Origin: Lunularia cruciata
Taxonomy: Eukaryota; Streptophyta; Marchantiopsida; Lunulariales; Lunulariaceae
Assembly (NCBI GenBank): GCA_948567375.1
Contig: OX419759.1
Location: 2,085,303 to 2,149,302 of the forward strand
Length of the DNA stretch: 64,000 nucleotides
Direction of reading: 5' to 3'
Shown: positions 21,865 through 35,600 of the stretch, in pieces
How positions within the stretch are numbered: position 1 is the first letter of the stretch
Layout of the letters: each line of letters opens with the position of its first letter
Translations under genes and position numbers: made by a program
The notes under the pieces: model-generated
What the model was told of the DNA's origin: nothing
The model's input: only the letters and a program-made list of their open reading frames with translations
Databases searched by the model: none

Positions 21865-24130
21865 GTCTTCCACTCGCAGGCTTCTAAACAAAATCGAGCG
21901 GGATACGAAAGCGAGCTCTGAACAATTGGACATGGAATGCAGGAGAGCCCTTGAACCAGCGGAACTTGGATCATTTTTTCGATCTTAGGTGTTCCAAGTG
22001 TTCCATTCGGCAGGTTTATTCAATATTCAGCATTCTACATCTATAGAGATTGTACTGAACAAGACTCCTACCAACCGCTACCTACCTACAAACCTTCTTC
22101 CACGTCGATCACCGCTGGTGGGACATTGATTGTCCGTCTACAATGTGACATTTTGGTACTTCCACTTCTGCGGTATTGGGTGTAGCAGTTGTTTCGTGAC
22201 TTGTCAGAGCTCATGAAAGGACAGTATTATTACCAGCGTATTCTGGGGCGGACCAACATGAGAAAACACAGACTGGCGAAGGGAGACCGCTAACTAGCAC
22301 ATTTGTTATGTACATAGAGTAAGTGATTTGAAGAGGAACTCTCCTGAGAAGCCCAGGTGTCCCACGAATATGACACAACCCAATTCTAGAGAAAGTCTTT
22401 GATGAGTGACGTCAAGGCTTCCGTACTAACTTCGTCTAAGCTCCAGTCAACAAAGTCCTCCATGAATGCAAGAGCCGGCTTAGCTGCTACGTCCAGAAGG
22501 CCTTGGTTTCCGCGTACCGTGCGCCGTTTTTGTTATCGTTGATGACTCATTCAAATACCGTCGATCCTTGAGAGTGTCGACGACGCATCAGTCTCGTCTA
22601 TGATTAAGTTCTGAGCATATGTGGGTCCTGTTAAATGAAGGGAGTTGCTAGGTTGACACTCCCTTCTTGTTAGGGTGACACCCCATCCACATCGCAAGAG
22701 ATGATATTGTTTCGTTACTAATAAATAAGTCGAAATCCTCCTTTGTGGAGAAGGTGAATTCACTTGAGTAAGTAAACCCTGCATCACGCTAGCAGATGTC
22801 CGTGGCTCAACAATCTTCCTGGACCATGCCAGTGGAAGAAATGGAAGAAATGGCCCTTTAAACCAAACAACATACAAACCTTGCATTTACTTCACAGCCA
22901 CAAAATCGTTTTGCACTTTGTTGCCATGTGAAAAGTTTTCCTCGAGTACGAGAGCATGTACATCAGTATTGGTGCAATAGCGCAGGACTCGCTTGAGAGC
23001 TCTAAGTTGTGGTACTATTCATTAAGGTCAAGGATTTTATTCCAAAGGTGTCAAGAAAGGGCGTTATCTGGTCCATTAATAGCTTACAAGAATCTAGAGG
23101 AAAAGCTTAAGGCATGCATGTAAGTCCTTTTTGATCTTGTCTAAACTCGCCACCTTGCAAAGTAACGGTAGAACGGAATGTAAGAAAATGTTGAACGATG
23201 TACAGTACCCACTTCCTAGCCATAGCATGTAAGTTACCCTGCGTTACTCCTGTCTGTCACTTTCAGTTGGGTACGGCTCGCTATAGGGGTAGCAGCATTT
23301 CTCTATGTTGAAACCAAGAACGGGCAGGTGAGATGAGAACTTAAAGAGGTAGTTCTAAGTGTCCAACACAATTCAAAAGCCAAATCGTCAACTAAGCTAA
23401 ACCCTGGAATTTATGCTCACTCTTGCGCCCATGATCTGAATACCCTGTCATGAAGTACACGTCAGGTATACAAAAGACTACTGTAGCAACAAATCGTAGT
23501 TCGCCCATGATCGAAATGGATTGCAAATAACATCGCAAGTGCATGTCTCTCAGCAAAACCAGCTGATGCAGAGACTCGACTAATTTCCTAGATCGATCCC
23601 TCGGGTTATATTTGGTGATCCATTATAAACTGAGATGATTCAAGCCTTTAATTCCAAGTACCCATGACGTTGTAATCGTATTATGATAGAGCAAATGCTT
23701 GAGTACTGGATCAATCTCACAAGCAAATATCAACTCAGATATCAACTTTCACATCAAGCGGCAGAAAGTCAGCTTAACAAATATTTACAATACTCAGCAC
23801 TGAAGCATGATATGGTCTCCACAGGCCGCCATGGTTTCTGGAGATCTGCAACGTTTTGTAACACCTAGATGGTTCTGGATCTCATCCTGATACCTATCAT
23901 GGTTGTTTGCACCAAATTCGATTAAAACCTTCTAGATCATCAGAACGTCAGCAGAAGATTTGTCTGTCATTCTATTGAACTTTTCCACGGCAACTAGCAA
24001 CCTGCATCGTGTGTTCTGATCCTAGTAGTGAATTCCATGAACTTTTCTGAATGACTTGGCTTCAGCTTTTAGATTTTATGATCACGTCTCTGAAAGATGA
24101 AATAGATTTGCACAAGTTTGGATCAGATCC

Positions 24131-24378
24131 AAAGTGAAATGGCCTACTGGCTTCGATAAGTTTGTGTGTCAACAAAAGAGGGTCTGTATGCAACACTTCA
24201 TGGTCTCCCTTCACATCTACCAATTTGACTTCGGGTCCTAACCTAATTTTGATTAGAACTAAAGTGAAAGGGTCACTACTGGCTTCGATAAGCTTGTGTG
24301 TGAACAAAAGAAGTCTGTAAGCAATACTTCATGGTCTCCCTTCACATCTACCAATTTGACTTCGGGTCCTAACCTAAT
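24131..24378. repeat. Tandem duplication, period about 131 bp
   Basis: Two units, 24131-24248 and 24261-24378, share long identical blocks such as ATGGTCTCCCTTCACATCTA and TTGACTTCGGGTCCTAACCT. The second halves are almost identical and the first halves differ slightly. The minus strand is open across both units and repeats HKLIEAS, but no known protein is indicated. Confidence 0.9.
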
Positions 24379-24943
24379 CGAGAAAGTCGAAATGAAGTCA
24401 ACTGCTTCAATTCAGCCAATTGACTAACTCCAAACTAGAGGCTGAACACAAATTTCAACACTTAGCTATAAATGATCTTAGCTCAATGAGAATTAAACCC
24501 AGTCGAATCCCAGAACCGAACTGTCGACCATATGGACGAGACTTTATATGGATCTGGACCTGTTATATAATAAACAAACAGCTCCGAAGATGTCCAAATA
24601 TTGAATGCGCATGAATTCTCCTCTGCAAATCGATGCATGCGCGTTTGTTTTCTCTGAGGTGACCACCAGAATCCTGTACGTCTGGCCGATTCCAGTCCTA
24701 AGATTCGACGGCGCTTCAAGCGCATACTTACTTCTGGCCAGTTATGTTTTAGCACTACGCAATCTACTTATCACTCGATTGCAATTTCTACTTGCTGAGA
24801 GCCTACTTCAGTTGGAACTTCTGCAACAGTGGAGCGTATCATCAAGATCTATTAGATCCCAACTAGAACCTGGAAATTTAAATACTTGAGGATCAGGTCT
24901 TTTCATATGTGTGTTTCAAATCCAGTGTCACAGTCAAGAAGAC

Positions 24944-24983
24944 GTCAGTCTAGACGTCAGGAATACAAACAGTCTAGACTGAC
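24944..24983. repeat. Perfect 12-bp inverted repeat
   Basis: GTCAGTCTAGAC and GTCTAGACTGAC, separated by 16 bp. It is not next to a recognised gene. Confidence 0.8.
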
Positions 24984-25439
24984 ACACATTCTTCCCTTGC
25001 GCTTGTGCAAGGTGGACTCTCTTGGTGTGCCCTTCAATCCACGCTTCGACGACGTTCGGAGCTGTACTCCGAGAGTGTTCACGTGAAACCATAGTTGGCA
25101 TAAGATAGATAATCACAGCGCCAGAGGATCGATTCAACAAGATCTCTATAGCTAAGAATACACTCACATGTACAGACGAAATTTTATAAAATTTGTTCAG
25201 TAGAGGATGATACAGGTCGTTCCTGTTGAACCATCAGGTCTAATCTTCCTGCTGAACAGGATAAAACCCATCGTTTGGTCTAAACTGGAGAAAAAGTTTG
25301 TTTTTCCCTGTTTATCCGAGGTCAGATCCACACTCAGGCACATATTAGTATCCAACATCCTTATGACGGTGGTACACGATCAAGCAATTCTTTGGCTATC
25401 TTACTGGATCACCGAGCTTGAAACCTGTAGAGTGGCATT

Positions 25440-28251
25440 CTATTTCACAGGAATGGCTTTCAGCACAGCGATACCGTATAGTTCGGGCATATCTAGCTCA
25501 GGCTGAAGTTTTTCTGGGTGAATTTGGAGATCAAAACAGTGCATTCTTGGGGTCAGTGCAAGGTTAACAGTCAGGAATCCCATGTTTACCCAAGGACATG
25601 ATGTCTTTCCCCACCCGAATGGTAAGTACTCGAAATGTGTATGTATTTGTCCTGGCACGACCTCCAGACGATATAGTGTGTTTAAGAATCTTTCAGGCGA
25701 GAACACATCCGGATCTCGTGCAATTGCATGGTAGTTCATGAAGAGCTGGGTTCCTTTGGGAATGTGGTACCCCGCTGTAATGCAATCGGCAGCCGATTCA
25801 TGGGGAATAAGAAATGGAGAAGGAAGCTTCATACGAAGGACTTCTTTCACAGATGCTTGCGTATATTTCAGATTCGGCAAGTCGCTCTCTTCCACGAACC
25901 TATCAAGTCCAACCACCTCATCCAGCCTTGTCGAATCTTCCTCTTTACCTCCGGGTCTCCGTTACAGTAGCAAAGGCTCCATTCTACTGTTGCATTCGTT
26001 GCATCATTGGCTCCTAGCATTAGCTCCTGTGAAAGTCCACAGTACCACTTAGTACTTCTTGCTAAGGTACCTGCACGTGAGTTTAAGGGAAAAAGCAGGT
26101 ACTAGGAAAAAAAAGAAAGCTGAGTATGGTCAAATAGGCCTTGGAAGACCAGTAACTGCAAAGTAGCAGATATCATCACAGTCATCAGCTCTTGTTTAGG
26201 TGCAGGACTTTGGAAGTGTAAGTCAACGATCTGTTGGTAAAATCTTAACGATATCTTCATGAAGCTTCCCTGCGCCATTTTCACCAGGGAGAGACAATAA
26301 CACGTCTATCAAGTCTCTCGCACCGGTATCTTGGTCCTCCTACCTTCTGTTCGCTGACTCTTTGTGTCTTCTTCCAGTATACCTTCCATCAGATCATCTA
26401 TAGATTTGCTTATTCGTTTCGATCGCTTACCATAATTACATCGGAGTCGGATATTAGTTTTTTGGATATGGCCACAAGAGCAAAGCAGTGATGTTCCTAC
26501 CATTCTATATTCCATTTAGTTATGGATTATTTAGAATGACCGAGACCAGTAGAGCAAATAACTTAAGAATTCGAGAGAAGTATACCTTGGAAGTCGAACT
26601 TCTTCAGAAAGGGTATGTAGTTACCAACATTGAAAACACCCAGAAGGATTATCAGCTTCAACAATCAGCTCTTGTAGTTGTTTCTATGTCTTTCGTACGG
26701 CTGCTTCTTGGCCTGGACGACAACACACACTTCGAACGACAAACACACTTTCAAGTTATCAGTTCAGTAACTGTATATCTTAGAGAGCACCTTATGTAGC
26801 ATTCGAGTATTAAAATTCTTGATTGACCTCATTTTCTCACCGCTAAAAAGCACATCATCCATCAATGATGCCAGCTTCACCACGTGCACTTATGACAATG
26901 GAAATATCAATTTGGGTTACTGTGGACAATGTATCGTGTTCCGGTTGTTTGGAAATTCTAAGCATACTTTCGCTCTTAAAAGGTATGCTCTTAAAATTGC
27001 ATGACATTGTGTTTCTGTGGAGTAAACCATCCTTATCACACTCTTCAAAGGAATATACCGCAGAGGTAAATGAAGAAGAAAGAGTCAATATCCTCTAGTC
27101 TGTCGACTATACGGATTACCTGCTTGCCAAAGTTCCCACACAGGCCAGATGGTCAACAGCTGCAATGTTCATGTCAAGGGCTTTATAACTAGTTAATAAA
27201 CAAGTATCCACTTAAAGACCAGTATGTAGAGATATGGACAGTAAGCGTCTTAGCAAGAACTATGCAGGAGATTGAGTTTCTTATTACCTCTTCCTTTGCA
27301 GCATCATTTGCGTGAGGGCATTGGTACTGAACTCCAATATGCTGTCTCGCATAACAACCGGTCCCCCGGACTTTGGCTTCTCGTGAATTGATTGAGTCAT
27401 GGTCAGCATCTCTGCTCTCCTTGCACCCTATCATGAACAATCCAAAGTCAGGGTATGCTCTTGTAACTGAGGCATGAAGATTAACATTTCCACTTGGAAA
27501 CACTTCCATTGCTCAGGTACAATGGGAATTAAAGTAGTGTGATGCAATCACGCAGTTAAGCACTCTTTGAAAACGGAGCTAGCTATTAACTATCAATAAA
27601 AAAAATGTGTTAAAATTCTGTAGCAAGAGCAGCTGGTCGCTCTTGCAAATTGCTAAAATGTGTGTGTAAGTAACACTGTACAGGTGGACAAAATGCATGT
27701 TAAAGTTTCTTCGTTCGGCACCTCGTAGCTGTTGAGAAGATCTCTCGAGAAACCAAAGTCCGAGCAAAACGACAATAGTCCCCATGAGTGAAGGTGGTAG
27801 CTTTACCCCACCCTATGACTTTTGATGCAACCGACTCAGGACGTTTCTCAAAGAGATGGTCGTGATTCTTGAAGACCTCCTCAATCATTTTTGGGCACGA
27901 AATTGTCACGATCGGAATGGAACCTAAGTACATAAACACTATGGGCCCATAAATCTGTATGAGATCCCGCAAGGAAACATGTGGAAGTTTATCGAGCCCA
28001 GGCTGGCAAGGATTGGCCAGTGCCGAGGTCCTGGAGGCAGGTTCAGATTCTTTTTGTTGCTTTTCTTCCATGCGTAAAGACAAGCGGGATGAATGCCAGA
28101 CTTGCTGATGCGAGAAGGAACTCATCTCCAGCGGTATAAACTTCAACCGTAGCATATCAGCCACCATGGGATCCAGGAACCTCGTGTTTTCCACCAGTCC
28201 CGGTCCTGACGGCCATTTGTTCTTGATATATTCAAGCATGTCGAGTTTCAC
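25440..28251 (-). pseudogene. A-type (71-clan) cytochrome P450 pseudogene
   Basis: Segments of one P450 appear in order on the minus strand. The N-terminal part (28251-27780) has LPHVSLRDL, YGPIVFMYLGS and HLFEKRPES. A middle part (about 26515-26220) has a KLHEDIVKI-like segment. The I-helix region (about 26050-25950) reads GANDATNATVEW. The C-terminal part (25916-25440) has KEVLRM (the ExxR motif), PERF and the heme loop. The heme loop reads FGWGKTSCPW: the Cys is kept, but the usual Arg and last Gly are replaced by Thr and Trp. A frameshift near 25925 splits the I-helix frame from the C-terminal frame. The N-terminal anchor and Pro-rich hinge are not recognisable, and the usual APYG segment before the C-helix is disrupted. 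It cannot encode a working enzyme. Confidence 0.85.
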
Positions 28252-29918
28252 TAGCTTGATTAGAACTATATTTGAAGTATTGGACTAGTTTGAAACTTCG
28301 AAAACTGATCAAGGAATCATGATTAGGTACACTCACATCATGTTATATTTATATGGAGTGGTGGGAGGCATCAAATTTGACATACTTTCTGTTTTTTGGC
28401 GTGAGCAGTAAGTCTGCCAGAAGTTGGATTTCTTGCTTTCCAAATTACAAAGATGAGACATTCCTATGCCTTGGAATTTTCCGCCGCATTTACAATGCCT
28501 ATATGACAGACAATTAATTTCGTCTAACAAGCGTCAGCAACAATGGCCTCCAGAGAACTATGTCATGACGTCAATGAACCGAAACTCTGACCATCAATAA
28601 TGGATTGCGTGCTCCGACATTACCAGGTGCAGTGATATGAACAGTGAAGTTTAACTCCAAAAATGGAGCATCGGTTTCTCCGGACGCAGCTGGTCTCATC
28701 TGCATGGTTGTTTGCTGAGAGTGAAACCGCTTTCAATTTGACAATCCAGCGTTCAGTTTTCCGACTTCTCTTGAGGTTCTCAAGCTTCGAAATCTGACAT
28801 GCAATGCAAAACACGCCCGGCAGTGTCATGCAAAAGACATGCTCCAAGATCCAGTCTGATGTCAAGTTATGGCTCATTTTGCTCTGTATATTGGATTCTT
28901 TATTCCGGGCAATCCCGGAAATTCGAAGTATTGCAAGATCACGAGCTCGAGTGCTGTTCATTTCAATAGCGTTACTACACGTGAGGTTCAATGCAATATA
29001 TCGTACAATCAAACTTGGGAGATTCAAGTTTCATGCTCTAACTCGGATACTTATATTCACTCACACACGGAGGCACTGACTGACCCTTATAATTGGACAT
29101 CAATAGACAAGGAATGGTCATATTGGGATTTCTATTAACCGTGAGAATCGAATGTAAATTTTCTCCCATCATTGGGTGCCTATGCCAATATAAACTTCGG
29201 GACCACTGGGATCTCCATTACTGACAGGAAAACTCATTGGAATATACCTACAAGTCACGTCCAGTGAGATTCATTTGGAGGGATTCTGCTGCACGCAATA
29301 TCAATATCGAAATATTGTGCATTCCACCTCGCCTGCTGCAGAACTGTACCGAAATGGGTACTTTGAATATTTGGCTTGGATGCAGTCACAAAAAATCTTC
29401 TAAATTATTGGACCACAGATGCTCATTTCGATATCTAGGTACTCTCCAAAGATTGTTCGCTCAAACTCCAGCTATACCAGTGGATAGCAATACTTGGATA
29501 TACCTGGCTCCTAACGACTGACACGAGAGTCATTCAACGTTATGTCTCAAGGATTGTTCATTTCGAGGGCTCTAATTCATGTGGAGTTCTTATTCAAAGG
29601 ATTGCACAGCAACTGTTCAAGTGGATAAGCTGCCTGGCCTCACTTGAATCCGAGATACTGACGGAAATTCCGTTCGAAGTTTTGGACAAGTGATATCGGG
29701 AGATGTTCATCGAAGCTATTATATCTGTGACATCAGAAGATTTTGCCATCAAACTTGGTTGCTTGTGTGGAAATATGATGTTCATCTCGAGATCTTTATT
29801 GGGAGTAGAAGCTGAATCGAAACACCCAGCAGGAAATGCTTATTCTGGTTTAGTTGGCATGGTCAGAACCTCCTGGAAAAATACAAGAACGAAATCTCTG
29901 CCACTACTTACATGCGGG
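28252..29918. other. Intergenic, possible decayed sequence
   Basis: Open frames on both strands (a 135-residue minus frame at 28620-29027, and plus frames at 28869-29138 and 29237-29521) carry no domain that I recognise. The plus-strand frames follow each other with stops between them, which could mean a dead gene. Confidence 0.35.
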
Positions 29919-32662
29919 TCATGGAATACGAGGAACATCGCCACAGCTGCAGAGTGAATTGCCCACCAAGTTAAGAAACGTAAGCCCTGAGCTTACCAAG
30001 TTGGCTGGTACCGTCCTCGTCAATTTGTTGTAGGACAGATCGAGATATTTGAGAGAAGGTAGATTTGAAATGTAGTCTTCAGGAATTCCTCCGAGAATCT
30101 GATTCTTATGAAGATCCAAAACAACCAGGGACCTGGAAGGAAACGACGAAAGCTCCCCTGAAAGCTGATTGTTAGAGAAGTTTACAAATTTGAGATTCTC
30201 TTGTGCAAGAAAGGTTGCTGGAACTCCTCCGGAAATCTGGTTCTGAGAAAGCTCTACAAAGCTCAAACTGTTCAGAGATCGAAACCACAGAGGAATTTGT
30301 CCCGTGATATTGTTTCTGTCCAGTTTAAGATACTGAAGAGGCGATACATGATCGGGGATATTTCCTTCAGCGAATCTAGTCAGCTGATTGCCGGAAACCT
30401 CGACAAACTTCCCTCCTGTAAAAATCCCGAATAGTTCGATGAAATAAGTACCTCTCATATACTCTCGTGCACATCGGTCGTATCGAAATGGCCACACCTA
30501 TAACTAGACCAGCCTAAACGGAATCAGAGTTGCAAACAAGAATTCAGAAGCTGTAAACCTTTTGACACCTCAGATAGAATTGATCAAATTGAGTGATCAA
30601 TTCTCTCTGATTGGTAACGTAGTTCCAGATAAGCTAACTAGCAATAAACGTCGATAGTGTATCCCAGGTGTCAGTTGAAATTGAAATCAAAACAAACAAA
30701 TTATTCAGCATCAGTAATAACCCCACTCCACCTCATAAAAAACCTCCACTACACCTCGTAAACCCCCTGAGTGGAACTCAGGTTGAAACTCATGGAAGCA
30801 TCACCATACCGTGGCCAATCTGAGCAATTGTATTCGATATATAATTTAAAGTAGAACCATGCCTGCAAATAGAGTTAATCGGCCGGAATTATAAATCATC
30901 TACGCCCTCGTCAAGTAGTGTTATAATACTAATTTCACACGAACATGAGTTCTATCATAACACTAATCGCAATGTGCGGGATACATAAAGCCTTGTGCAA
31001 AAAGAAGGGTTTTGTAGGAACAGTAGCACAACGCATGTCAAAGAGTCCTTACAACCTTGTGTCGTCATTGTATAGGATTCTTAGACTTTGATTGCTAGAT
31101 CGACAGGGATAGATTGACAGGCCCTTACCTGCCAAGGACAGTGGAAACGCGCCAGTGAAGAAGTTGTAGCTGGCGTTGAAAGTCATCACATTGTAGAGCG
31201 AATCGGGAATGGCACCTGAGAGCTTGTTGAAAGTTACGTCTATCTCTAGCCTGTTTTTTGCAGGTACGTATCCCAGCGATGGTGGAAGAGTTCCGGTCAA
31301 GGAGTTGTTATTTAGTTTGAGGATACTGAGGTTGGCAAGATTCCCGAAGTTGGCAGGAATCACGCCAGAAAGGCTGCAATTCGTCATGTACAAACTGACC
31401 AACCTCTGTAGGTTGGCCAAACCCGGAGGTATAGTTCCTGTAAGTGGATTGTGATCCAGAATCAACGCCTCCAAACCCTTCATCAAACTGATCTCTGGCG
31501 GAATCGGTCCCGAAAGTTGATTTCGATTCAACAAAAGTAGGCGGAGTTTCGTCAATTTGCTGATCATAACAGGTATAGGCCCAGTAAACTGGTTACCAGA
31601 GAGTGCCAGAAAGTCTAGGGTGGGACTCAAAAAACCAATCTCATTCGGCAGAGGTCCAGATAGTTGATTCTCATCAAGCCGTATGGTCTGGACATTTTTT
31701 AAATTGATGGTGCATGTTGGGAAGGGTCCTGTGAGCTGGTTTCCACCGAGGTCAAAGGTGACAATTTTGGCTAAATTACAGAGCTCACCAGGCACAGCGC
31801 CAGTGAAGCTTGTCTCTGCCAGAACTAAGTTCTGAAGATTTGAAAGATAACCCCACGAGAAAGGAATACCTCCAGTGAAGTTACACCTTATCAGCAGCAA
31901 ATCCGTGAGAGTAGGCCACAGCTGCCCTATGGCCCATGGAGCCAAAGTGTTGAAATAAACGTCTACTAGGGAGATAGACTCTAATGCGGCAAGTCGTCCC
32001 AGAGAGCCCCCAACAGATCCTGCACAATCATACATTCAATCAACAACAACAACAAAATCTTTGTTGACGAAGATAACGTCTAGAAAGAAAGCAAAATGTG
32101 CTAGGGAGAGAACCTCTGATATATCTCCGTGATGTAGAGTATATGAGTTTAGACAAAATGAAACACGCTTGGAAGCTTTCTACGAGTATAAAGATGGAGT
32201 ACTTAACCAGTACAAGAAATAAAGAAGATCGTTTTTATCACAATCTAAAGAATGTCATCGAGATGGCGGTGAGCTTCTAATTGATTGTATACATTCGTAT
32301 GATGGTTTGGAATTTGTTATTCAACAAGGGATTAAAGCTTCTAAAATATAATCAATCAAAGGCGGATGCATAGAAGTTATACCTCCGAAGTCAACTTTTC
32401 TGACAAGGGGCAATCCACTTTTCACCTCGGGTCCCTCAACCGAGAGGCCCTGAACTCTACCACTGGCACTGCAGTTGACTCCGAGCCACGAACAGCAATC
32501 AGTATTCGGAACCCAAGAGCTCAAGATTTTGCCGGAGTCGTTGAAGGCGGAGGCGAACTCCAAAAGTGCACCGCTATCAGAGGGATCGCATGAAGCTTCC
32601 ACTCCTTTACTGCTCGCAACTATAAGACTCAGAAGCACGATCACCTGAGTATAAGATACCAT
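29919..32662 (-). CDS. Secreted leucine-rich repeat protein (three exons)
   Basis: Exons are 32662-32383, 32019-31129 and 30415-29919. All borders are GT-AG, both introns lie in phase 1, and the joined frame is 555 residues. A signal peptide (about residues 1-23) is followed by an LRR N-terminal cap with CCSWLGVNC, then about 14-16 plant-type repeats of the LxxNxLxGxIP form. The C-terminus has a short cap (SLCSCGD) and stops; there is no transmembrane segment and no kinase. It therefore resembles polygalacturonase-inhibitor-like or receptor-like LRR proteins that work in the cell wall, and could bind a ligand or a wall enzyme. The ligand is unknown. The second intron holds an 11-bp perfect inverted repeat at 30576-30604. 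Ends of exons fit repeat boundaries, as is common in this family. Confidence 0.88.
30576..30604. repeat. Inverted repeat inside an intron
   Basis: AGAATTGATCA and TGATCAATTCT, perfect 11-bp arms with a 7-bp spacer, in the second intron of the LRR gene. Confidence 0.75.
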
Positions 32663-35600
32663 TGCAGCAGAACATTTTGCTTACGGATGGCTAGTATCCT
32701 CCACAGTATATATATATACACTTACAGCTTCCAACCCACAATATTCATATGGTGTAGACCGTTGGCTTAGATCCGGGAACCAATTACTTGTGTTGTTGTG
32801 CATATATGATACGTATACGTATGTACACCTAAACCCTCGATATTATGCGAGGTTATCACTTACAGCATTACGATGACTCTGAAGGGTTCAGAATGTCCGG
32901 TTCGTTTTGCCAATCTTCTGTGCACAACTTAGTTTCTAGATTAGAGACGATATCGAGCGAGATACATACTAAAAGCAGATTGTGACCTCGTGTAGACCAT
33001 ATTTACCCCATCTCTTCTCTGCTCCTGAAAAGTAGTTCGATGCCCTTCTAGAGCCTTCGTTGCGCTGGAACATTATAAAGCATACAAAATTTGAATGAAA
33101 CGACTTGTCATCCATGGGCACTAACGAAACCTGAAGACTTATCGTCGCACCAGAACATCCCAACCGTATTGTACATGTACGTACATTTGCAGGAAGATCC
33201 CACGTGCACTTTCTTGGTTCTCCCTGTTGGTTCAAGCGCTTTCAATGAAGGGAGGTCATGCGTTATCTGTGCGTTCCTGGCAGTGGTACAAGATCTTTGC
33301 GCGGCCTTTAGTACTAACAAGACCAGATGTTTGCGAGTTCAGCTTACTCAATTTCATGATAAACTTAATAGTTTGCCTAACCTTTCACTTGTCGAGTCCC
33401 GAGTTTACCATCTTAGAGAGGAGATTGCTTTTCTTCAAGTTTTTTGTCTTGGTGATTGCTATGCCAATTCCTAGTGATGTCTACCACACAAATACGCCAG
33501 CAGTGCTTGCAAGCTGTTGCACTCGTCGATATCTCAGGATTTGAGGTTACTACTCAAATCATAGTGGCTGTCCAGGAAACAGAGCACAAGAGAGTGGATT
33601 TGAGCAAGTTTGATGTTGAACCGTCTTCATGCAGGCTCGGGAACTCGTTGGTGATCCATAATTCAAAGCACAGGACTTGAGATTTTTCGGAGTGCGTAAG
33701 AGTCCTCAAATTGGAGAGGCTCTTGAAGCCTTGTATATCTGGTACGTGTCCATGGCGTGGTGAACAGTCATATGCATAGTTGACGCACTCAGTCATGTCT
33801 TATGGCTTGTGTCAGTGAATGATGATACATACGAGCACAGAGTTACTGGACCACACAAAAAACCAACCCCCATTGTCCGTGGTTCCATCTAATTATTCGT
33901 ACTGCTAACTGTGCTTGTCAGATCCTTCTTCTGCTATTACAGCATGTAATTCTGTAAGAAGAGCACTCAGCGTAAAACTCCACATGTTTTATAGCGTGAA
34001 GGGTTAAAACCAACATTTTAAACAAATCTTCCAGTCAAGTGCATAGTGCAGAAGGACCACTTTGCACCCTACCAGTACAGGTTTGCTAGAAAAGATGTGG
34101 AAATCCCATTTTTATCCAGACTCTTGGAAGTTGCTCCAGTGTACTCTTTCAAATAACTCCAGTTAGTGCCTGGTTACCACTGCGCACTCTGGGACCTAGA
34201 GTCCATGTCTTATTTCTTGACCCGTTTAAATTCCAGAGCGATGAAGGAAACTTATCCTGGAGTTGATTGCGCTTCTTGAGAAATAAGTATCCAGCGTGCT
34301 GCATGTTCAGGTCGTCGATCGTGATCAGATCCAAATCGTCCTGCAAACGGGGCCATGCCACACATGTGAAGTATAAGTCTCTTGAACGACGCCTTGACCG
34401 CGAACTATGCCAGAAATTAGCAGCTCTCTTCGGAAAATCACATGAAGTCAGGGGAGTAGAGGATTCTTGAATGACTGACAATTCTAGAACTTTTGAGTTT
34501 GTTCCGTTCGTAGGGACATCCTGAATTCCCTACTGCTGTACGATGATGTCCTCGCTCACATGGTTCCCAAAGTTGTGAGGAAGTTGACGCGAAATGCTCC
34601 AGAAGCCAAAACGAAAGCATCCACTGCAGACAAACGCTTCCTGTACAAAATTACGACCGTAAGACATGGTGAACCGAACCACTTCAGCCACGCTCGACTA
34701 CTGATTGCTAGTGATGTTTGAATGAGTAGATTAAAGAAGAAATGGTCCTAATCTTGAACAGGGTAGATGTTAGGACTTAATCCAAATCTTGACTACCCTC
34801 TCCGAACTTCAAAAGTTCCCGTCATACCACTGTAGCAGTGGTCCAGTTTCATAGGGGTCTAATTGTGTAGATACTTCCATTTTCATTATATCAACCTTTA
34901 CTGGCCGTCCGTATTGATTTCTCAGCTGCAGCATCTTTTTTCTCTTTTATATCTGTACTTAATGTGTTCATATCAGTGACGCGCAAAAGAAGCGAGGGTT
35001 AGAAAGGGTTTCACCAAATATTAAAAGTTGAAGCAGAGCTGAATTCCCTGCTTTCACGATAAATACTTGAGAAACTAATGCCGGACTGCAAGTACAAGGT
35101 ATGCGCACCAATTCTATTTACTCGCAATTATACCCGGAGGTCCTGTCATTGAGCTCCTAAAGTTGATCCGCCCAGTGGGGATCAACAGTTTACTGATCAT
35201 TCAGCGTACAGGACCATTCTAACGCTATAGAAAATCCTGATATCACACAGTGGAATCGAACATGTCAGTAAGAACTGTACTGAAGGGACTCCTGATGCTT
35301 TAGTATTACTGAATCGTTTAGCTTTGTTACCGCAATGCATTGAAACTACGTGAATCCCGGTGGTAAAACCCTGATGCAAAAGAAAAGTTGAAGTTCTACC
35401 TTGATGCCGAGGATTCCTACGCAATATCACTCGGACATTAGAATTCTATATCCTGCAATAAGTATTGATGAATTGCCTCAAAGCAGACTACCATATACAA
35501 ATGCTTCAACTTCCTGCCTTCCATGGTGTCTACTTAGAGGACGTTTGCATTTAGCAGATAAGATCGTCCTTCTTTATCATTAAAGTCTCCCTGTTGTGAG

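Larger units (their letters stand above)
21865..25439. other. Intergenic, no supported gene
   Basis: Contains a 131-bp-period tandem duplication (24131-24378) and a perfect 12-bp inverted repeat (24944-24983). A 111-residue minus-strand open frame at 22551-22886 has no recognisable domain. Confidence 0.5.

Noticed and set aside
33554-34481. Leucine-repeat-like stretches on the minus strand
   Set aside because: Only one or two LxxL patterns per frame, without the Asn and Pro positions of plant LRRs. Could be a worn fragment, but chance is as likely.
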